Assembly (NCBI RefSeq): GCF_000062885.1
Contig: NC_009142.1
Coordinates: forward strand, 2,531,584 to 2,595,583
From: Saccharopolyspora erythraea NRRL 2338
GTDB taxonomy: Bacteria > Actinomycetota > Actinomycetes > Mycobacteriales > Pseudonocardiaceae
DNA: 64,000 nt
Direction: 5' to 3'
Shown here: positions 26,695-35,858 of the stretch, in pieces
How the letters are laid out: each line of letters starts with the position of its first letter
Position numbering within the stretch: position 1 is the first letter of the stretch
Position numbers and translations under genes: made by a program
The notes under the pieces: generated by a model
Told to the model about the DNA's origin: nothing
Seen by the model: only the letters and a program-made list of their open reading frames with translations
Databases searched by the model: none

Positions 26695-27534
26695 GTGATC
26701 GGCATCGGACAGCGCGCCAGGACCGTGCTGCGGCGTCCTGGCGACACCCTGTACAACCTCGGCGACCAGCTGCTGTTCTACCTGTATGCGCTGGGCGCGG
26801 CACCGCTGGCGGTGCGCCGGTACCTGCGCGAGGTTGTCCGGCTGCTCGCCGAGGTGACCTTCGGCAGCGGCGCGCTCGCCGTCATCGGCGGCACCATCGG
26901 CGTGATCCTGGGTATGTGCGTGTTCACCGGTGTCACGGTGGGCTTGCAGGGCTTCAGCGCGCTGAACCAGATCGGCATCTCCACCCTCACCGGGTTCATG
27001 ACGGCCTACTTCAACACCAGGGAGATCGCCCCGCTGGTGGCCGGCCTGGCGCTGTCGGCGACGGTGGGTGCCGGGTTCACCGCCCAGCTCGGCGCGATGC
27101 GCATCTCCGAGGAGATCGACGCGCTGGAGGTGATGGCGGTGCGCAGCCTGCCCTACCTCGTCACCACCCGGATCGTCGCGGGCTTCGTGGCGGTCGTCCC
27201 GCTCTACGTCATCGGCCTGCTGACCTCGTACGTGGCATCGCGACAGGTCACGGTGTGGTTCTTCGGCCAGTCCGGCGGCACCTACGACCACTACTTCTCG
27301 CTGTTCCTGCCGCCGGTCGACGTGCTGTGGTCCTTCGGCAAGGTGCTGGTCTTCAGCGTGGCGGTGATCCTGACGCACTGCTTCTACGGCTACCGCGCGG
27401 CGGGAGGTCCCGCCGGGGTCGGTGTCGCGGTCGGCCGGGCGGTGCGCACCTCCATCGTGCTCATCAGCGTTCTCGACCTGTTCCTGAGCCTGGCGATCTG
27501 GGGTGCCAACACGACGGTGAAGGTGGCGGGATGA
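26695..27534 (+). CDS. yrbEB: Mce-system permease YrbE-B (MlaE family)
   Basis: 279 residues from GTG 26695, four bases after the preceding stop. It is the second MlaE-type permease: GALAVIGGTIGVILGM, TVGAGFTAQLGAMRISEEIDALEVMAVRSLPYLV (coupling helix with E-E-x-D-A-L) and hydrophobic C-terminal segments. It pairs with YrbE-A to form the membrane core that receives lipid from the MceA-F tunnel. The ATGA overlap with mceA shows tight translational coupling. Confidence 0.92.
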   Translation: MIGIGQRARTVLRRPGDTLYNLGDQLLFYLYALGAAPLAVRRYLREVVRLLAEVTFGSGALAVIGGTIGVILGMCVFTGVTVGLQGFSALNQIGISTLTGFMTAYFNTREIAPLVAGLALSATVGAGFTAQLGAMRISEEIDALEVMAVRSLPYLVTTRIVAGFVAVVPLYVIGLLTSYVASRQVTVWFFGQSGGTYDHYFSLFLPPVDVLWSFGKVLVFSVAVILTHCFYGYRAAGGPAGVGVAVGRAVRTSIVLISVLDLFLSLAIWGANTTVKVAG

Positions 27535-28745
27535 GCAGGCTCGCAACGCAGTTCGCCGGTCTGGTTTTCATGGTGATCCTGGCGCTGCTGCTCTGGTTCG
27601 CGGTCGCGGTCTACGAGAAGCGTTTCACCCCGGTGAGCACGGTGATGCTTCGCACCGATCGCATCGGCAACCAGATGGAGCTCAACGCTGAAGTCAAGGC
27701 GCGCGGAGTGCCGTTCGGCACCGTGCGCGCGGTGCGCACCAGCGGGGACGGCGCCGAGATCGAGCTGGCGATGGACACGGCGAGAATCGGCCGGCTGCCG
27801 AGCAACGTCTCGGCCCGGTTGGTGCCCAAGACGCTGTTCGGCGAGCGCTACGTCGACCTGGTCCTGCCAGCGGAACCGGACCGGCGCGCGCTCGCCGCGG
27901 GTGACACGATCACCCAGGACCGGTCGGAGAACGCGATCGAGCTGGAGCGGGTGCTCGGCGACGTCCTGCCGCTGCTGCGCGCGGTGCAGCCGGAGAAGCT
28001 CGCCGCGTCGCTGGGCTCGATCTCGATGGCACTGGACGGGCGCGGTGAGCCGCTGGGCGAGAGCGTGCGGCAGCTCAACGACCTGCTCGCGCAGGTCAAC
28101 CCGCTCATGCCCCGGCTGCGGGCCGACATCAGCGGACTGGCCGACGTCGCCGACGTCTACCAACGCGCGGCGCCGGACGTCCTGCGCGCGCTGGCCGATC
28201 TCTCGGTCACCGGCCGCACCATCGCCGAGCAGCGATCCGAACTGGACGCGCTGTACTCCGACGTCACCTCGACGTCGGTGGGGCTGACCGAGTTCCTGCG
28301 GCAGAACGGGGAGAACTTCATCGGCGTGAGCGAGTCGAGCAGGCCCACGCTGGAGCTGCTGGCGCGGTACTCGCCGGAGTACCCGTGCCTGTTCGACGCG
28401 GTGAACCGGTTCACGCCGCTGATGGTGGAGGCGCTCGGCAAGGGGACGAACGAACCCGGCCTGCACGTCGAGCTGACAGTGCAGCCGCCGCGCGGCAAGT
28501 ACCGGCCCGGCGCCGACGACCCCGTCTACGACGCCACCGGCGGCCCGCGTTGCTACCCGCCCGGCGCCGGTCCCGCGGGCGGCGTCGCGACGAGCTCCGC
28601 ACCGGTGGCGGGATCGGAGTACGAGACGCGGCTGATCTCCGAGCTGCTGGCACCGGGGATGGGCGTGCACCCGCGGGAGGTCCCCGCCTGGAACGGCCTG
28701 CTGGTCGGACCGCTGCTGCGGGGCGCGGAGGTGACGCTGCGATGA
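27531..28745 (+). CDS. mceA: MceA substrate-tunnel protein
   Basis: 404 residues. One N-terminal membrane anchor (about 8-28) is followed by the MCE/MlaD domain (about 38-115, VMLRTDRIGNQMELNAEVKARGVPFGTV) and a long helical region ending in a Pro/Gly-rich tail. Six such proteins (A-F) form a periplasm-spanning hexameric needle that conducts lipids. Length and order fit MceA, the first of six. Start and stop both overlap neighbours (ATGA). Confidence 0.9.
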   Translation: MSRLATQFAGLVFMVILALLLWFAVAVYEKRFTPVSTVMLRTDRIGNQMELNAEVKARGVPFGTVRAVRTSGDGAEIELAMDTARIGRLPSNVSARLVPKTLFGERYVDLVLPAEPDRRALAAGDTITQDRSENAIELERVLGDVLPLLRAVQPEKLAASLGSISMALDGRGEPLGESVRQLNDLLAQVNPLMPRLRADISGLADVADVYQRAAPDVLRALADLSVTGRTIAEQRSELDALYSDVTSTSVGLTEFLRQNGENFIGVSESSRPTLELLARYSPEYPCLFDAVNRFTPLMVEALGKGTNEPGLHVELTVQPPRGKYRPGADDPVYDATGGPRCYPPGAGPAGGVATSSAPVAGSEYETRLISELLAPGMGVHPREVPAWNGLLVGPLLRGAEVTLR

Positions 28746-29761
28746 GAGGACTGGCCGCTCCGCTGGTCAAGGGCGCGATCTTCCTGTTCGTCACCCTCGT
28801 GGCTACGGCGACGCTGGGGGTGACCATCGCCAACGTCGGGATGGGCGACAAGGTCGCCTACACCGCCCGGTTCACCGACGCGACCTCGCTCAACCCCGGC
28901 GACGACGTCCGCATGGCGGGCGTGCGCATCGGCGAGGTCGAGGCCGTTGAGGTCGCCGACCGGCGCTTCGCCGAGGTCACCTTCGCCGTCGACGCGCACC
29001 GCGCGGTCTCCCGGCACGCCACCGCGGCCATCCGCTACCGCAACATGGTCGGCCAGCGGTACCTGTCGCTCGACCAGGGTCCGCTGCCGATGGACCGCGT
29101 GCTCGCCCCCGGCGCGCACATCCCGCTGGAGCGCACCCGTCCCGCGGTGGACCTGACCGCGATGTTCAACGGGTTCAAGCCGCTGTTCCAGGCGCTGTCG
29201 CCGGAGGACGTCAACAAGCTCTCGTTCGAGATCGTGCAGGTGCTGCAGGGCGAGGGCGGCACCGTCGACAGCCTGCTGCGCCACACCGCGTCGCTGACGT
29301 CCACGCTGGCCGAGCGCGACCGGGTCATCGGCGAGGTGATCGCGAACCTGAACGCGGTCCTGGACACCATCAACGCCAAGGGCGACCAGCTCGCCACGCT
29401 GGTCACCACGACCCAGCGGCTGGTCCAGGGGCTGGCCGCCGACGCCGAGCCGATCGGCGACGCGGTCGGCGGCATGGGCGAGCTGACCTCCAGCACCGCG
29501 GCCCTGCTGGAGGAGGGCAGGAAGCCGCTGAAGGACGGCATCGTCACGCTCGGCGAGCTGTCCAGGAACCTCGCCGACAACACGCCGATCTTCGAGCGGT
29601 TCCTCGGCAACCTGCCCACCAAGTACGACCGCATCGGACGGACCGCGTCCTATGGCTCGTGGCTGAACTTCTACCTGTGCTCGGTGTCCTCCGACGCCGA
29701 GCCCGCGCCCGGCGGACCACCGGTCGGCCGCCCCGTCGAGCAAGCGAGGTGCCTGCGGTGA
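28742..29761 (+). CDS. mceB: MceB substrate-tunnel protein
   Basis: 339 residues: an N-terminal transmembrane helix (KGAIFLFVTLVATATLGV), the MCE domain (about 38-112, TARFTDATSLNPGDDVRMAGVRIGEV) and a helical needle region with a conserved NFYLC segment near the C-terminus. Second of the six Mce subunits. Overlaps: ATGA at the start, GTGA into mceC. Confidence 0.9.
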   Translation: MRGLAAPLVKGAIFLFVTLVATATLGVTIANVGMGDKVAYTARFTDATSLNPGDDVRMAGVRIGEVEAVEVADRRFAEVTFAVDAHRAVSRHATAAIRYRNMVGQRYLSLDQGPLPMDRVLAPGAHIPLERTRPAVDLTAMFNGFKPLFQALSPEDVNKLSFEIVQVLQGEGGTVDSLLRHTASLTSTLAERDRVIGEVIANLNAVLDTINAKGDQLATLVTTTQRLVQGLAADAEPIGDAVGGMGELTSSTAALLEEGRKPLKDGIVTLGELSRNLADNTPIFERFLGNLPTKYDRIGRTASYGSWLNFYLCSVSSDAEPAPGGPPVGRPVEQARCLR

Positions 29762-30753
29762 AACCGTTCCGGCAACGAAACCCGGTCACCGTCGGCGTGG
29801 TGGGGGCGCTGGTGATGACGCTGATCGGGCTGGGCACGTTCTTCTCCGACGAGCTGCCGGCCATCGGCGGCGGCACCACCTACACCGCCGAGTTCGGCGA
29901 GGCGGCCGGGCTCAAGCCGGGCGACGAGGTCCGGGTCGCCGGCGTCAAGGTCGGCGAGGTCCGCGACGTCGCGCTCGACGGGGCCCGCGTGCGGGTGGCC
30001 TTCCGGGTCCGCGACGCCTGGCTCGGCGACCGCACCAGCGCCTCGATCCGCATCAAGACGTTGCTGGGGCAGAAGAACCTGGTGCTCGACCCGGTCGGGG
30101 GCGCAGAGCTCGACCCCGCGGTGACGATCCCCCTGGAACGGACCACCTCGCCCTACGACGTCAGCGACGTCTTCGGCGACCTGGCCGAGACGACGGGCCG
30201 GATCGACACCGCGCGGCTCGCCGAGAGCTTCCGCACGCTGTCGGCGACGCTGGGCGCGTCGGCGCCGCAGGACGTCCGCTCGGCCCTCGACGGTCTTTCC
30301 GCGCTGTCCGGCACGCTGGCCTCGCGGGACGAGGAACTGGCCAGGTTGCTGGCGGGCACCGCCCGCATCAGCACCACCCTCGGTGACCGCAGCGGGCAGT
30401 TCGAGTCGCTCATCAAGGACGGCGACCGGCTGCTCACCGAGCTCAACGAGCGCCGGGAGGCGATCGGGCAGCTGTTCACCGGCACCCGCCGCCTCGCCGT
30501 CGAGCTGAAGGGCTTGGTCGCCGACAACCAGCAGACCCTCGGGCCCGCGCTCGACCAGCTCGAACGGGTCACCGCCGTGCTGGAGCGCAACCAGCACAAC
30601 CTCACCGAGAGCCTGCGGCGAGCGGGGCCGTTCTACCGCGTGATCGGCAACGCGGTGGGCAACGGCCGCTGGATCGACACCTACATCTGCGGACTGGTGC
30701 CCGCGGGCGAGCCGTCCGGCAGTTGCAAGCCACCGAGAGCGGGAGGTCGCTGA
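29758..30753 (+). CDS. mceC: MceC substrate-tunnel protein
   Basis: 331 residues from a GTG that overlaps the mceB stop. It has a transmembrane helix (about 8-27), an MCE domain (YTAEFGEAAGLKPGDEVRVAGVKVGEV, about 40-110) and a helical region that ends with a DTYICGLVP motif and a short Gly/Arg-rich tail. The stop overlaps mceD as TGATG. Together with the other five proteins it should form the lipid conduit. Confidence 0.9.
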   Translation: MKPFRQRNPVTVGVVGALVMTLIGLGTFFSDELPAIGGGTTYTAEFGEAAGLKPGDEVRVAGVKVGEVRDVALDGARVRVAFRVRDAWLGDRTSASIRIKTLLGQKNLVLDPVGGAELDPAVTIPLERTTSPYDVSDVFGDLAETTGRIDTARLAESFRTLSATLGASAPQDVRSALDGLSALSGTLASRDEELARLLAGTARISTTLGDRSGQFESLIKDGDRLLTELNERREAIGQLFTGTRRLAVELKGLVADNQQTLGPALDQLERVTAVLERNQHNLTESLRRAGPFYRVIGNAVGNGRWIDTYICGLVPAGEPSGSCKPPRAGGR

Positions 30754-31796
30754 TGCCCGAGCGCAAGCACCGCCGCACCGCCCGCGGACGTCGCTTCCTG
30801 CGTTGGGGAGTCGTCGCGCTGGTGCCGGTGCTGATGGCAGGCGCGGGCTGGCTCGCGCTGGACGTCCACGGCGGCAAGCGGGTCACCGCCCACTTCACCA
30901 CCGCGGTCGGCATCTACCCGGAGTCCGACGTCCGGGTGCTCGGCGTGCCGGTCGGCACGGTGGAGTCGGTGGAGCCCATGGGCGACAGCGTCCGGGTCGA
31001 GATGAGCATCGACGCCGGCGTCGACCTCCCGGCCGAGCCGACGGCGCTGGTCGTCACGCCGAGCGTGGTCGCCGACCGGTACGTGCAACTGGCCCCCGCC
31101 TACACCGGCGGGCCGAGGCTGACCGACGGTGCCGAGATCCCCGTCGCCCGCACCGCGACACCGGTCGAGCTGGACGAGCTGTTCAGCAGCCTCAACGAGC
31201 TGACCGTCGCGCTGGGACCCACCGGTGCCAACGCCGACGGCGCCGTGGACGAACTGCTGCGGCAGAGCGCGCGGACGCTATCGGGCAACGGTGCACCGCT
31301 GGGCGAGTCGATCCGCCGGCTGGGGGACCTGGCGCGGACCATCGACGACTCCAAGGGCGACCTGTTCACCACCGTCGACAAGCTGAGCGCCTTCACCGCG
31401 GTGCTGGCCGCCAACGACGAGCAGGCGGGGCACGCCCTGGACCAGCTCGCTTCCATCAGTGAGGTGCTGGCCGCCGACCGCGGTGACCTCGGTGCCGCGC
31501 TGGCCGAGCTGAACGAGGCGGTGGCCGCGGTGCAGGGCTTCATCCGCGACAACCGCGGCCGCGTCCGGACCAATGTGGACAAGCTCGCGGTGGTCAGCGG
31601 TCTGCTCGCCGAGCAGAAGGCGTCGCTGGCCGAGGCGCTGGACACCGCGCCGAACGCGCTGACCAACGTGGTCGAGGCCTACAACCCGGCCACGGGGACG
31701 ATCGACGCGCGGGGCAACCTCCTGGAGTTCTCCGCCCAGCAGGGTCCCGCGCTGCCGTTGCCCGACGCGGGCACGATGCGGGGAGGTGGGCGCTGA
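30753..31796 (+). CDS. mceD: MceD substrate-tunnel protein
   Basis: 347 residues: a basic N-terminus (KHRRTARGRRF), one membrane anchor (about 18-36), an MCE domain (TAHFTTAVGIYPESDVRVLG) and a long helical segment. The C-terminal tail is short compared with some mycobacterial MceD proteins. It is linked to both neighbours by TGATG-type one-base overlaps. Confidence 0.9.
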   Translation: MPERKHRRTARGRRFLRWGVVALVPVLMAGAGWLALDVHGGKRVTAHFTTAVGIYPESDVRVLGVPVGTVESVEPMGDSVRVEMSIDAGVDLPAEPTALVVTPSVVADRYVQLAPAYTGGPRLTDGAEIPVARTATPVELDELFSSLNELTVALGPTGANADGAVDELLRQSARTLSGNGAPLGESIRRLGDLARTIDDSKGDLFTTVDKLSAFTAVLAANDEQAGHALDQLASISEVLAADRGDLGAALAELNEAVAAVQGFIRDNRGRVRTNVDKLAVVSGLLAEQKASLAEALDTAPNALTNVVEAYNPATGTIDARGNLLEFSAQQGPALPLPDAGTMRGGGR

Positions 31797-32860
31797 TGCC
31801 CCGACGTGATCGGCTCGCCGCGGAGACCCGGGCCGGCGCAGGTGGCGCGGCGCGGCGGCGCCGGGTCGCCGCGGCGAGCGCGGCGCTGGCCCTGCTGGTG
31901 ACCGCGGGATGCGGGCAGGGCGGCCTCTACGAACTGCCGCTGCCGGGCGGCGCGGACGTCGGCGAGCGTCCGTACCGCCTGACGGTCGGCTTCGCCGACG
32001 TCCTGGACCTGGTGCCGCAGTCCGGGGTCAAGGTCGACGACATCGCGGTCGGCAAGGTCGAGTCGGTCGAGCTCGCGCCGGACGGCCGCACCGCGCAGGT
32101 CACCGTCGTGGTCAACGGTGATGTGGACCTGCCCGCCAACGCCGTCGCACGGCTGCGGCAGTCCAGCCTGCTGGGTGAGAAGTTCGTCGAGCTGGCTCCG
32201 TCCGATGTGGAGTCGCCGCGGGGCAGGCTGGCCGACGGGGCGCGGATCCCGGCCGCCCGCAACGACCGCAGCCCCGAGGTCGAGGAGGTCTTCGGCGCGC
32301 TGTCCCTGCTGCTCAACGGCGGCGGCATCGGCCAGATCCAGAACATCAACCAGGAGCTCAACGACGCGCTGGGCGGCAACGAGAGCGCGGCCAGGCAGCT
32401 GCTGGGCAACCTCGACACCTTCATCGGCGGACTGGACGAGCACCGGGGCGAGATCACCAGGGCGCTCGACGGGGTCAACCGGCTGGCCGCCACCCTGGAG
32501 CGGGACAAGCCGCTGATCGACACCACCCTCACCGACCTGTCCCCGGGTATCGACGCGCTCTCCCAGCAGCGGGAGGCGCTGGTGGCGATGCTGAAGTCGC
32601 TGGGCGAGCTGAGCGACGTCTCGGTGGACACGGTCAACCGCAGCAAGGACGACCTGGTTGCCGACCTGCGGGCGCTGGAGCCCACGCTGCGCCGCCTCGC
32701 CGAGTCCGGCGACCGGCTGCCCCGTGCCATGCAGACGCTGCTGACGTTCCCGTTCCCCGACGAGGCGCTCAACGCCCTGCGGGGCGACTACCTGAACTCC
32801 TATCTGACGTTCGACGCGCGCACCGTGGGGCCCGTGGGCGGCCGGGGAGGTGCGCCCTGA
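31796..32860 (+). CDS. mceE: MceE lipoprotein (LprK-like) of the Mce complex
   Basis: 354 residues with a lipoprotein signal: Arg-rich start, hydrophobic AALALLVTAGC lipobox, Cys at about 39. The MCE domain follows (about 58-140, RLTVGFADVLDLVPQSGVKVDDI). The lipid-anchored member of the six is characteristically the fifth, which confirms the operon order. TGATG overlaps on both sides. Confidence 0.92.
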   Translation: MPRRDRLAAETRAGAGGAARRRRVAAASAALALLVTAGCGQGGLYELPLPGGADVGERPYRLTVGFADVLDLVPQSGVKVDDIAVGKVESVELAPDGRTAQVTVVVNGDVDLPANAVARLRQSSLLGEKFVELAPSDVESPRGRLADGARIPAARNDRSPEVEEVFGALSLLLNGGGIGQIQNINQELNDALGGNESAARQLLGNLDTFIGGLDEHRGEITRALDGVNRLAATLERDKPLIDTTLTDLSPGIDALSQQREALVAMLKSLGELSDVSVDTVNRSKDDLVADLRALEPTLRRLAESGDRLPRAMQTLLTFPFPDEALNALRGDYLNSYLTFDARTVGPVGGRGGAP

Positions 32861-33972
32861 TGCTGACCAAGGGCATCCGCAGGCAGGTGCTGTTGTTCCT
32901 GGTGCTGGCGCTGCTCGGCGTCAGCTACGTCGGCGCGAACTACGCCGGGTTGGACAAGCTGCTGTACGACGACGGGTACGTGGTCCGCGCCAGGTTCGCC
33001 AGCGCGGGCGGCATCTTCACCAACGCCGAGGTGACCTACCGCGGGGTGCCGGTGGGCCGGGTGGGGGAGCTGCGCCTGACCGCGTCGGGAATGGAGGCCG
33101 ACCTGCTCATCGACTCCGCCGGCGCCGGCATCCCCGCCGACACCGAGGCGGTCGTGGCAAACCGGTCGGCGGCCGGGGAACAGTACGTGGACCTGCGTCC
33201 GCGCCGCACCGGCGGTTCGGTGCTGCGAGACGGCTCGGTCATCCAGCAGGCCGACACCGCGATCCCGCTGCCGGTGGACCGCGTGCTGTCCAATCTGGAC
33301 GCTCTTGTCGAGTCCGTGCCGAAGGAGGACCTGCGCACGGTGGTCGACGAGCTCCACAACGCGACCTCGGGCGCCGGGCCGCACCTGGAGGGCCTGCTGG
33401 ACAACGGGATCGACTTCATCCACGCCGCGGCCGAGCACGTCCCGCAGACCACGAGGCTCGTCACCGACACAGAGACGGTGCTGCGGACGCAGCTGGAGCA
33501 CTCCGAGGCCATCCGCACCTTCGGATCGCAGGCCGCCCTGCTGGCCGACCAGCTCAAGCGCTCCGACGGCGACATCCGCGCGCTCATTGGCGCGGTCCCG
33601 CCCGCCGCGCGGGAGGTCAGCGCGCTGATCCGGGAGTCGGGACCCGGGATGGGACTGCTGATGGCGAACCTGCTCACCACTTCCGAGGTTCTCGAGGTCC
33701 GCCAGGACGGCCTCGAACAGCTCCTCGTGATGGGGCCGAAGGCGGTCGCGGCCGGTTCGTCGGTCGTGCGCGCCGACGGCGCCCACTTCGGACTGTCGCT
33801 GACCTTCTTCGCCCCGCCACCCTGCACGAAGGGCTACGGCGGCACCGAGTACCGAGACGGGCTCGACGTCTCCCCGGGACCACCGCTGAACCTCGAAGCG
33901 GCGTGCACGCTGCCGTACGGCGACCCGACCGGGGTGCGCGGTTCGCAGAACGCGCCCACGCCGGGGCGGTGA
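32860..33972 (+). CDS. mceF: MceF substrate-tunnel protein
   Basis: 370 residues: a membrane anchor (QVLLFLVLALLGVSYVG), an MCE domain (VRARFASAGGIFTNAEVTYRG), a helical needle, and a C-terminal region with Cys in PPPCTKGYGG. It completes the A-F set. The stop overlaps a GTG start of the first Mce-associated gene. Confidence 0.9.
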   Translation: MLTKGIRRQVLLFLVLALLGVSYVGANYAGLDKLLYDDGYVVRARFASAGGIFTNAEVTYRGVPVGRVGELRLTASGMEADLLIDSAGAGIPADTEAVVANRSAAGEQYVDLRPRRTGGSVLRDGSVIQQADTAIPLPVDRVLSNLDALVESVPKEDLRTVVDELHNATSGAGPHLEGLLDNGIDFIHAAAEHVPQTTRLVTDTETVLRTQLEHSEAIRTFGSQAALLADQLKRSDGDIRALIGAVPPAAREVSALIRESGPGMGLLMANLLTTSEVLEVRQDGLEQLLVMGPKAVAAGSSVVRADGAHFGLSLTFFAPPPCTKGYGGTEYRDGLDVSPGPPLNLEAACTLPYGDPTGVRGSQNAPTPGR

Positions 33973-34520
33973 CCGGCATGCGCAGACGGCATCGGATCGG
34001 CGCGTCGCTCGGCGTCGGCGTCAACGCGTTCACCGCGGCGGTCGCGTTGTTCGTGTTCGCTGTCTGCCTCACCGGAGCTACCGCCGCGTCGTGGTGGTCG
34101 GCCGAGCACGACGAGGAGGTGCTGCGAGGTGCGGCGAGGCAGGAGGCCCTGCTGGCCGGGGAGCAGGTGGTGGCGGCGTTCAACACGCTGGACTACCGGC
34201 GCGTGGACGAGGGATTCGACCGCTGGCTCGCGCTTTCCACCGGTCCGCTGCACGAGGAGCTCTCGCGGCAGCGGCGGGACGGGCGGGAGCGACTGGTGGC
34301 CACCGCGGCGGTGACCGAGGCCAGGGTCCTGGACGCGGCGGTCACCGAACTGGACGAGCGCGCGGGCACCGCGACGGTGATCGCCTCGGTCGAGGTGGTG
34401 GTCACCAGGGACGGTGCGCCACCGGAACCCAAGCACGACCGGATCCAGGCCGGCCTGACGCGCACCGAGTCCGGTTGGAAGGTCAGCTGGATCGGCCAGG
34501 TCCCGATCGCGGTGCTGTAG
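33969..34520 (+). CDS. Mce-associated membrane protein 1
   Basis: 183 residues from GTG 33969 (overlapping mceF); ATG 33978 is an alternative start. A basic N-terminus and a single membrane segment (about 14-40, NAFTAAVALFVFAVCLTG) precede an outward-facing domain with an NTF2/SnoaL-like look (AAFNTLDYRRVDEGFDRWLAL, then VEVVVTRDG). Mce-associated (Mas) proteins of this layout follow mceF in actinobacteria and stabilise the transporter. Confidence 0.8.
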   Translation: MTGMRRRHRIGASLGVGVNAFTAAVALFVFAVCLTGATAASWWSAEHDEEVLRGAARQEALLAGEQVVAAFNTLDYRRVDEGFDRWLALSTGPLHEELSRQRRDGRERLVATAAVTEARVLDAAVTELDERAGTATVIASVEVVVTRDGAPPEPKHDRIQAGLTRTESGWKVSWIGQVPIAVL

Positions 34521-34551
34521 CGGCACACCCCGAGGGAGAGGACACCGCCAG

Positions 34552-35103
34552 GTGAACACGAGCGAGCAGCGACCACGGAAACCGGTGGCCGGTACGACGG
34601 CGTTGCGGTGGCGCCTGACCCAGGTGCTGGTGATGCTCGCGGTCGTCCTCGGCGGGCTCAGCGCGTGGTTCCTGGTGCGGGCGGAGCAGGTGCGCGCCTC
34701 CGCCGGGGCCGATGCCGCGCTGGTCGACGTGCAGCGCACGGCCGCGGTGCGCGACCGGGTGGTTTCGGCTCTGGAAGCGGCGTTCTCCTACCGCCACGAC
34801 GATCCGTCAGCCATCGGAAAGGCCGCCGCCGACGCGTTCACCGGCCCGGCGGCCGCGGAGTACGAACGCCTCTTCGCGCCGGTCAGGGAGCAGGCTGCCG
34901 CCCAGCAGGTCGTGCTCCGCACGACCGTCTCGGTCGCCGGAGTGCGGTCGTTGGAGGGCCCGCACGCGCTGCTGCTGGTGTTCCTCGACCAGACCGCCAC
35001 CCGCGGCGACACGGGCGGGACGAGCGCCGGGGCGGCCCAGCTCTCCGTGACGGCCGACGAGCAGGAGGGGAACTGGCGCATCACCGGGATGCGCCCCCAC
35101 TGA
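34552..35103 (+). CDS. Mce-associated membrane protein 2
   Basis: 183 residues from a GTG start 31 bases after the previous stop, with GGGAGAGGA upstream. The layout is the same as its neighbour: a cytoplasmic basic tail, one transmembrane segment (about 20-45, VLVMLAVVLGGLSAWFLV), then an NTF2-like extracytoplasmic domain (VVSALEAAFSYRHDDPS). Pairs of Mas proteins are the rule at Mce operons. Its function is structural or accessory by family knowledge. Confidence 0.8.
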   Translation: MNTSEQRPRKPVAGTTALRWRLTQVLVMLAVVLGGLSAWFLVRAEQVRASAGADAALVDVQRTAAVRDRVVSALEAAFSYRHDDPSAIGKAAADAFTGPAAAEYERLFAPVREQAAAQQVVLRTTVSVAGVRSLEGPHALLLVFLDQTATRGDTGGTSAGAAQLSVTADEQEGNWRITGMRPH

Positions 35104-35119
35104 CCGCCGGGACCTCGCC

Positions 35120-35752
35120 GTGGACCAGTTCGGGCCGACCGTCGACGATCTCCTCCCGGTGCTGGCGTTGCCGTTCCCGCTGGCGATGCTGACCACGGCG
35201 GCCTCGCTGGTGCTGCGCAGCTTCCTGGGCACCGGCTCGCAGTCGCGAGACCCGTTCGTCGACGGACTGCTGCTCTACTGCGGGGTCCTTGTCGCGGGGC
35301 TGGTGTTCTCACCGCAGCCGGAGGTCGCCGAGCAGACCCGGCTGTACCCGGGCGCCGACGTGGTGACGGCGTTGCGGGCCGCTCCCGGCGACGTCGCCCC
35401 GTGGGTGCAGCTGGTCGGCAACCTCCTCCTGCTGTTCCCGCTGGGAGCGCTGGCGCCGATGCGGCTGCCGGTCCTGGACTCCGCCGGCCGGCTCTGCGCG
35501 GCGGCGTTCGTCACCGCCTGCGGCATCGAGCTGACGCAGCTCCTGCTGGTCAGCGGGCGGGTCGTGTCCACTGACGACATCGTGCTCAACGCCCTGGGGG
35601 CGACCGCGGGCGGAGTGCTCACCAAGCGCTGGCGGCGGGTTTCCCGGTCGCAGCACGGCAGTGCGGGCGGCGGTTACCCGGTCGAGTGGCTGATCACCGA
35701 GATCGAGAAGGAAAGGCGAGCAGCCGACCGCACCCCCGCGCGCCGCACGTGA
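35120..35752 (+). CDS. VanZ-like membrane protein
   Basis: 210 residues from GTG 35120, 17 bases after the preceding gene. Hydrophobic segments at about 15-35, 50-65, 92-112, 122-140 and 150-165 and the block GNLLLLFPLGALAPMRLP with GIELTQLLLVSGRVVSTDDIVLNALGA are the VanZ-family core, including the conserved E-x-x-Q and D-D-x-x-x-N. VanZ proteins confer teicoplanin resistance in enterococci, but most members have no assigned role. Its position as the last gene of the Mce operon is notable. Confidence 0.75.
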   Translation: MDQFGPTVDDLLPVLALPFPLAMLTTAASLVLRSFLGTGSQSRDPFVDGLLLYCGVLVAGLVFSPQPEVAEQTRLYPGADVVTALRAAPGDVAPWVQLVGNLLLLFPLGALAPMRLPVLDSAGRLCAAAFVTACGIELTQLLLVSGRVVSTDDIVLNALGATAGGVLTKRWRRVSRSQHGSAGGGYPVEWLITEIEKERRAADRTPARRT

Positions 35753-35808
35753 CGAGCTCGCGGTCGCCGGATTCTCCCGAGCTGCGCGGATTTCTCCGCG
35801 AACGGCGA

Positions 35809-35841
35809 GGACCGCCAGGACACCGGGGCGCCTGGCGGTCC
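35809..35841. terminator. bidirectional terminator hairpin between vanZ-like and fadD-like genes
   Basis: A perfect 11-bp inverted repeat, GGACCGCCAGG (35809-35819) and CCTGGCGGTCC (35831-35841), with an 11-base loop. It lies between convergent genes ending at 35752 and 35859 and can serve both strands. Confidence 0.75.
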
Positions 35842-35858
35842 GCGATGGTCGCGGGGCG

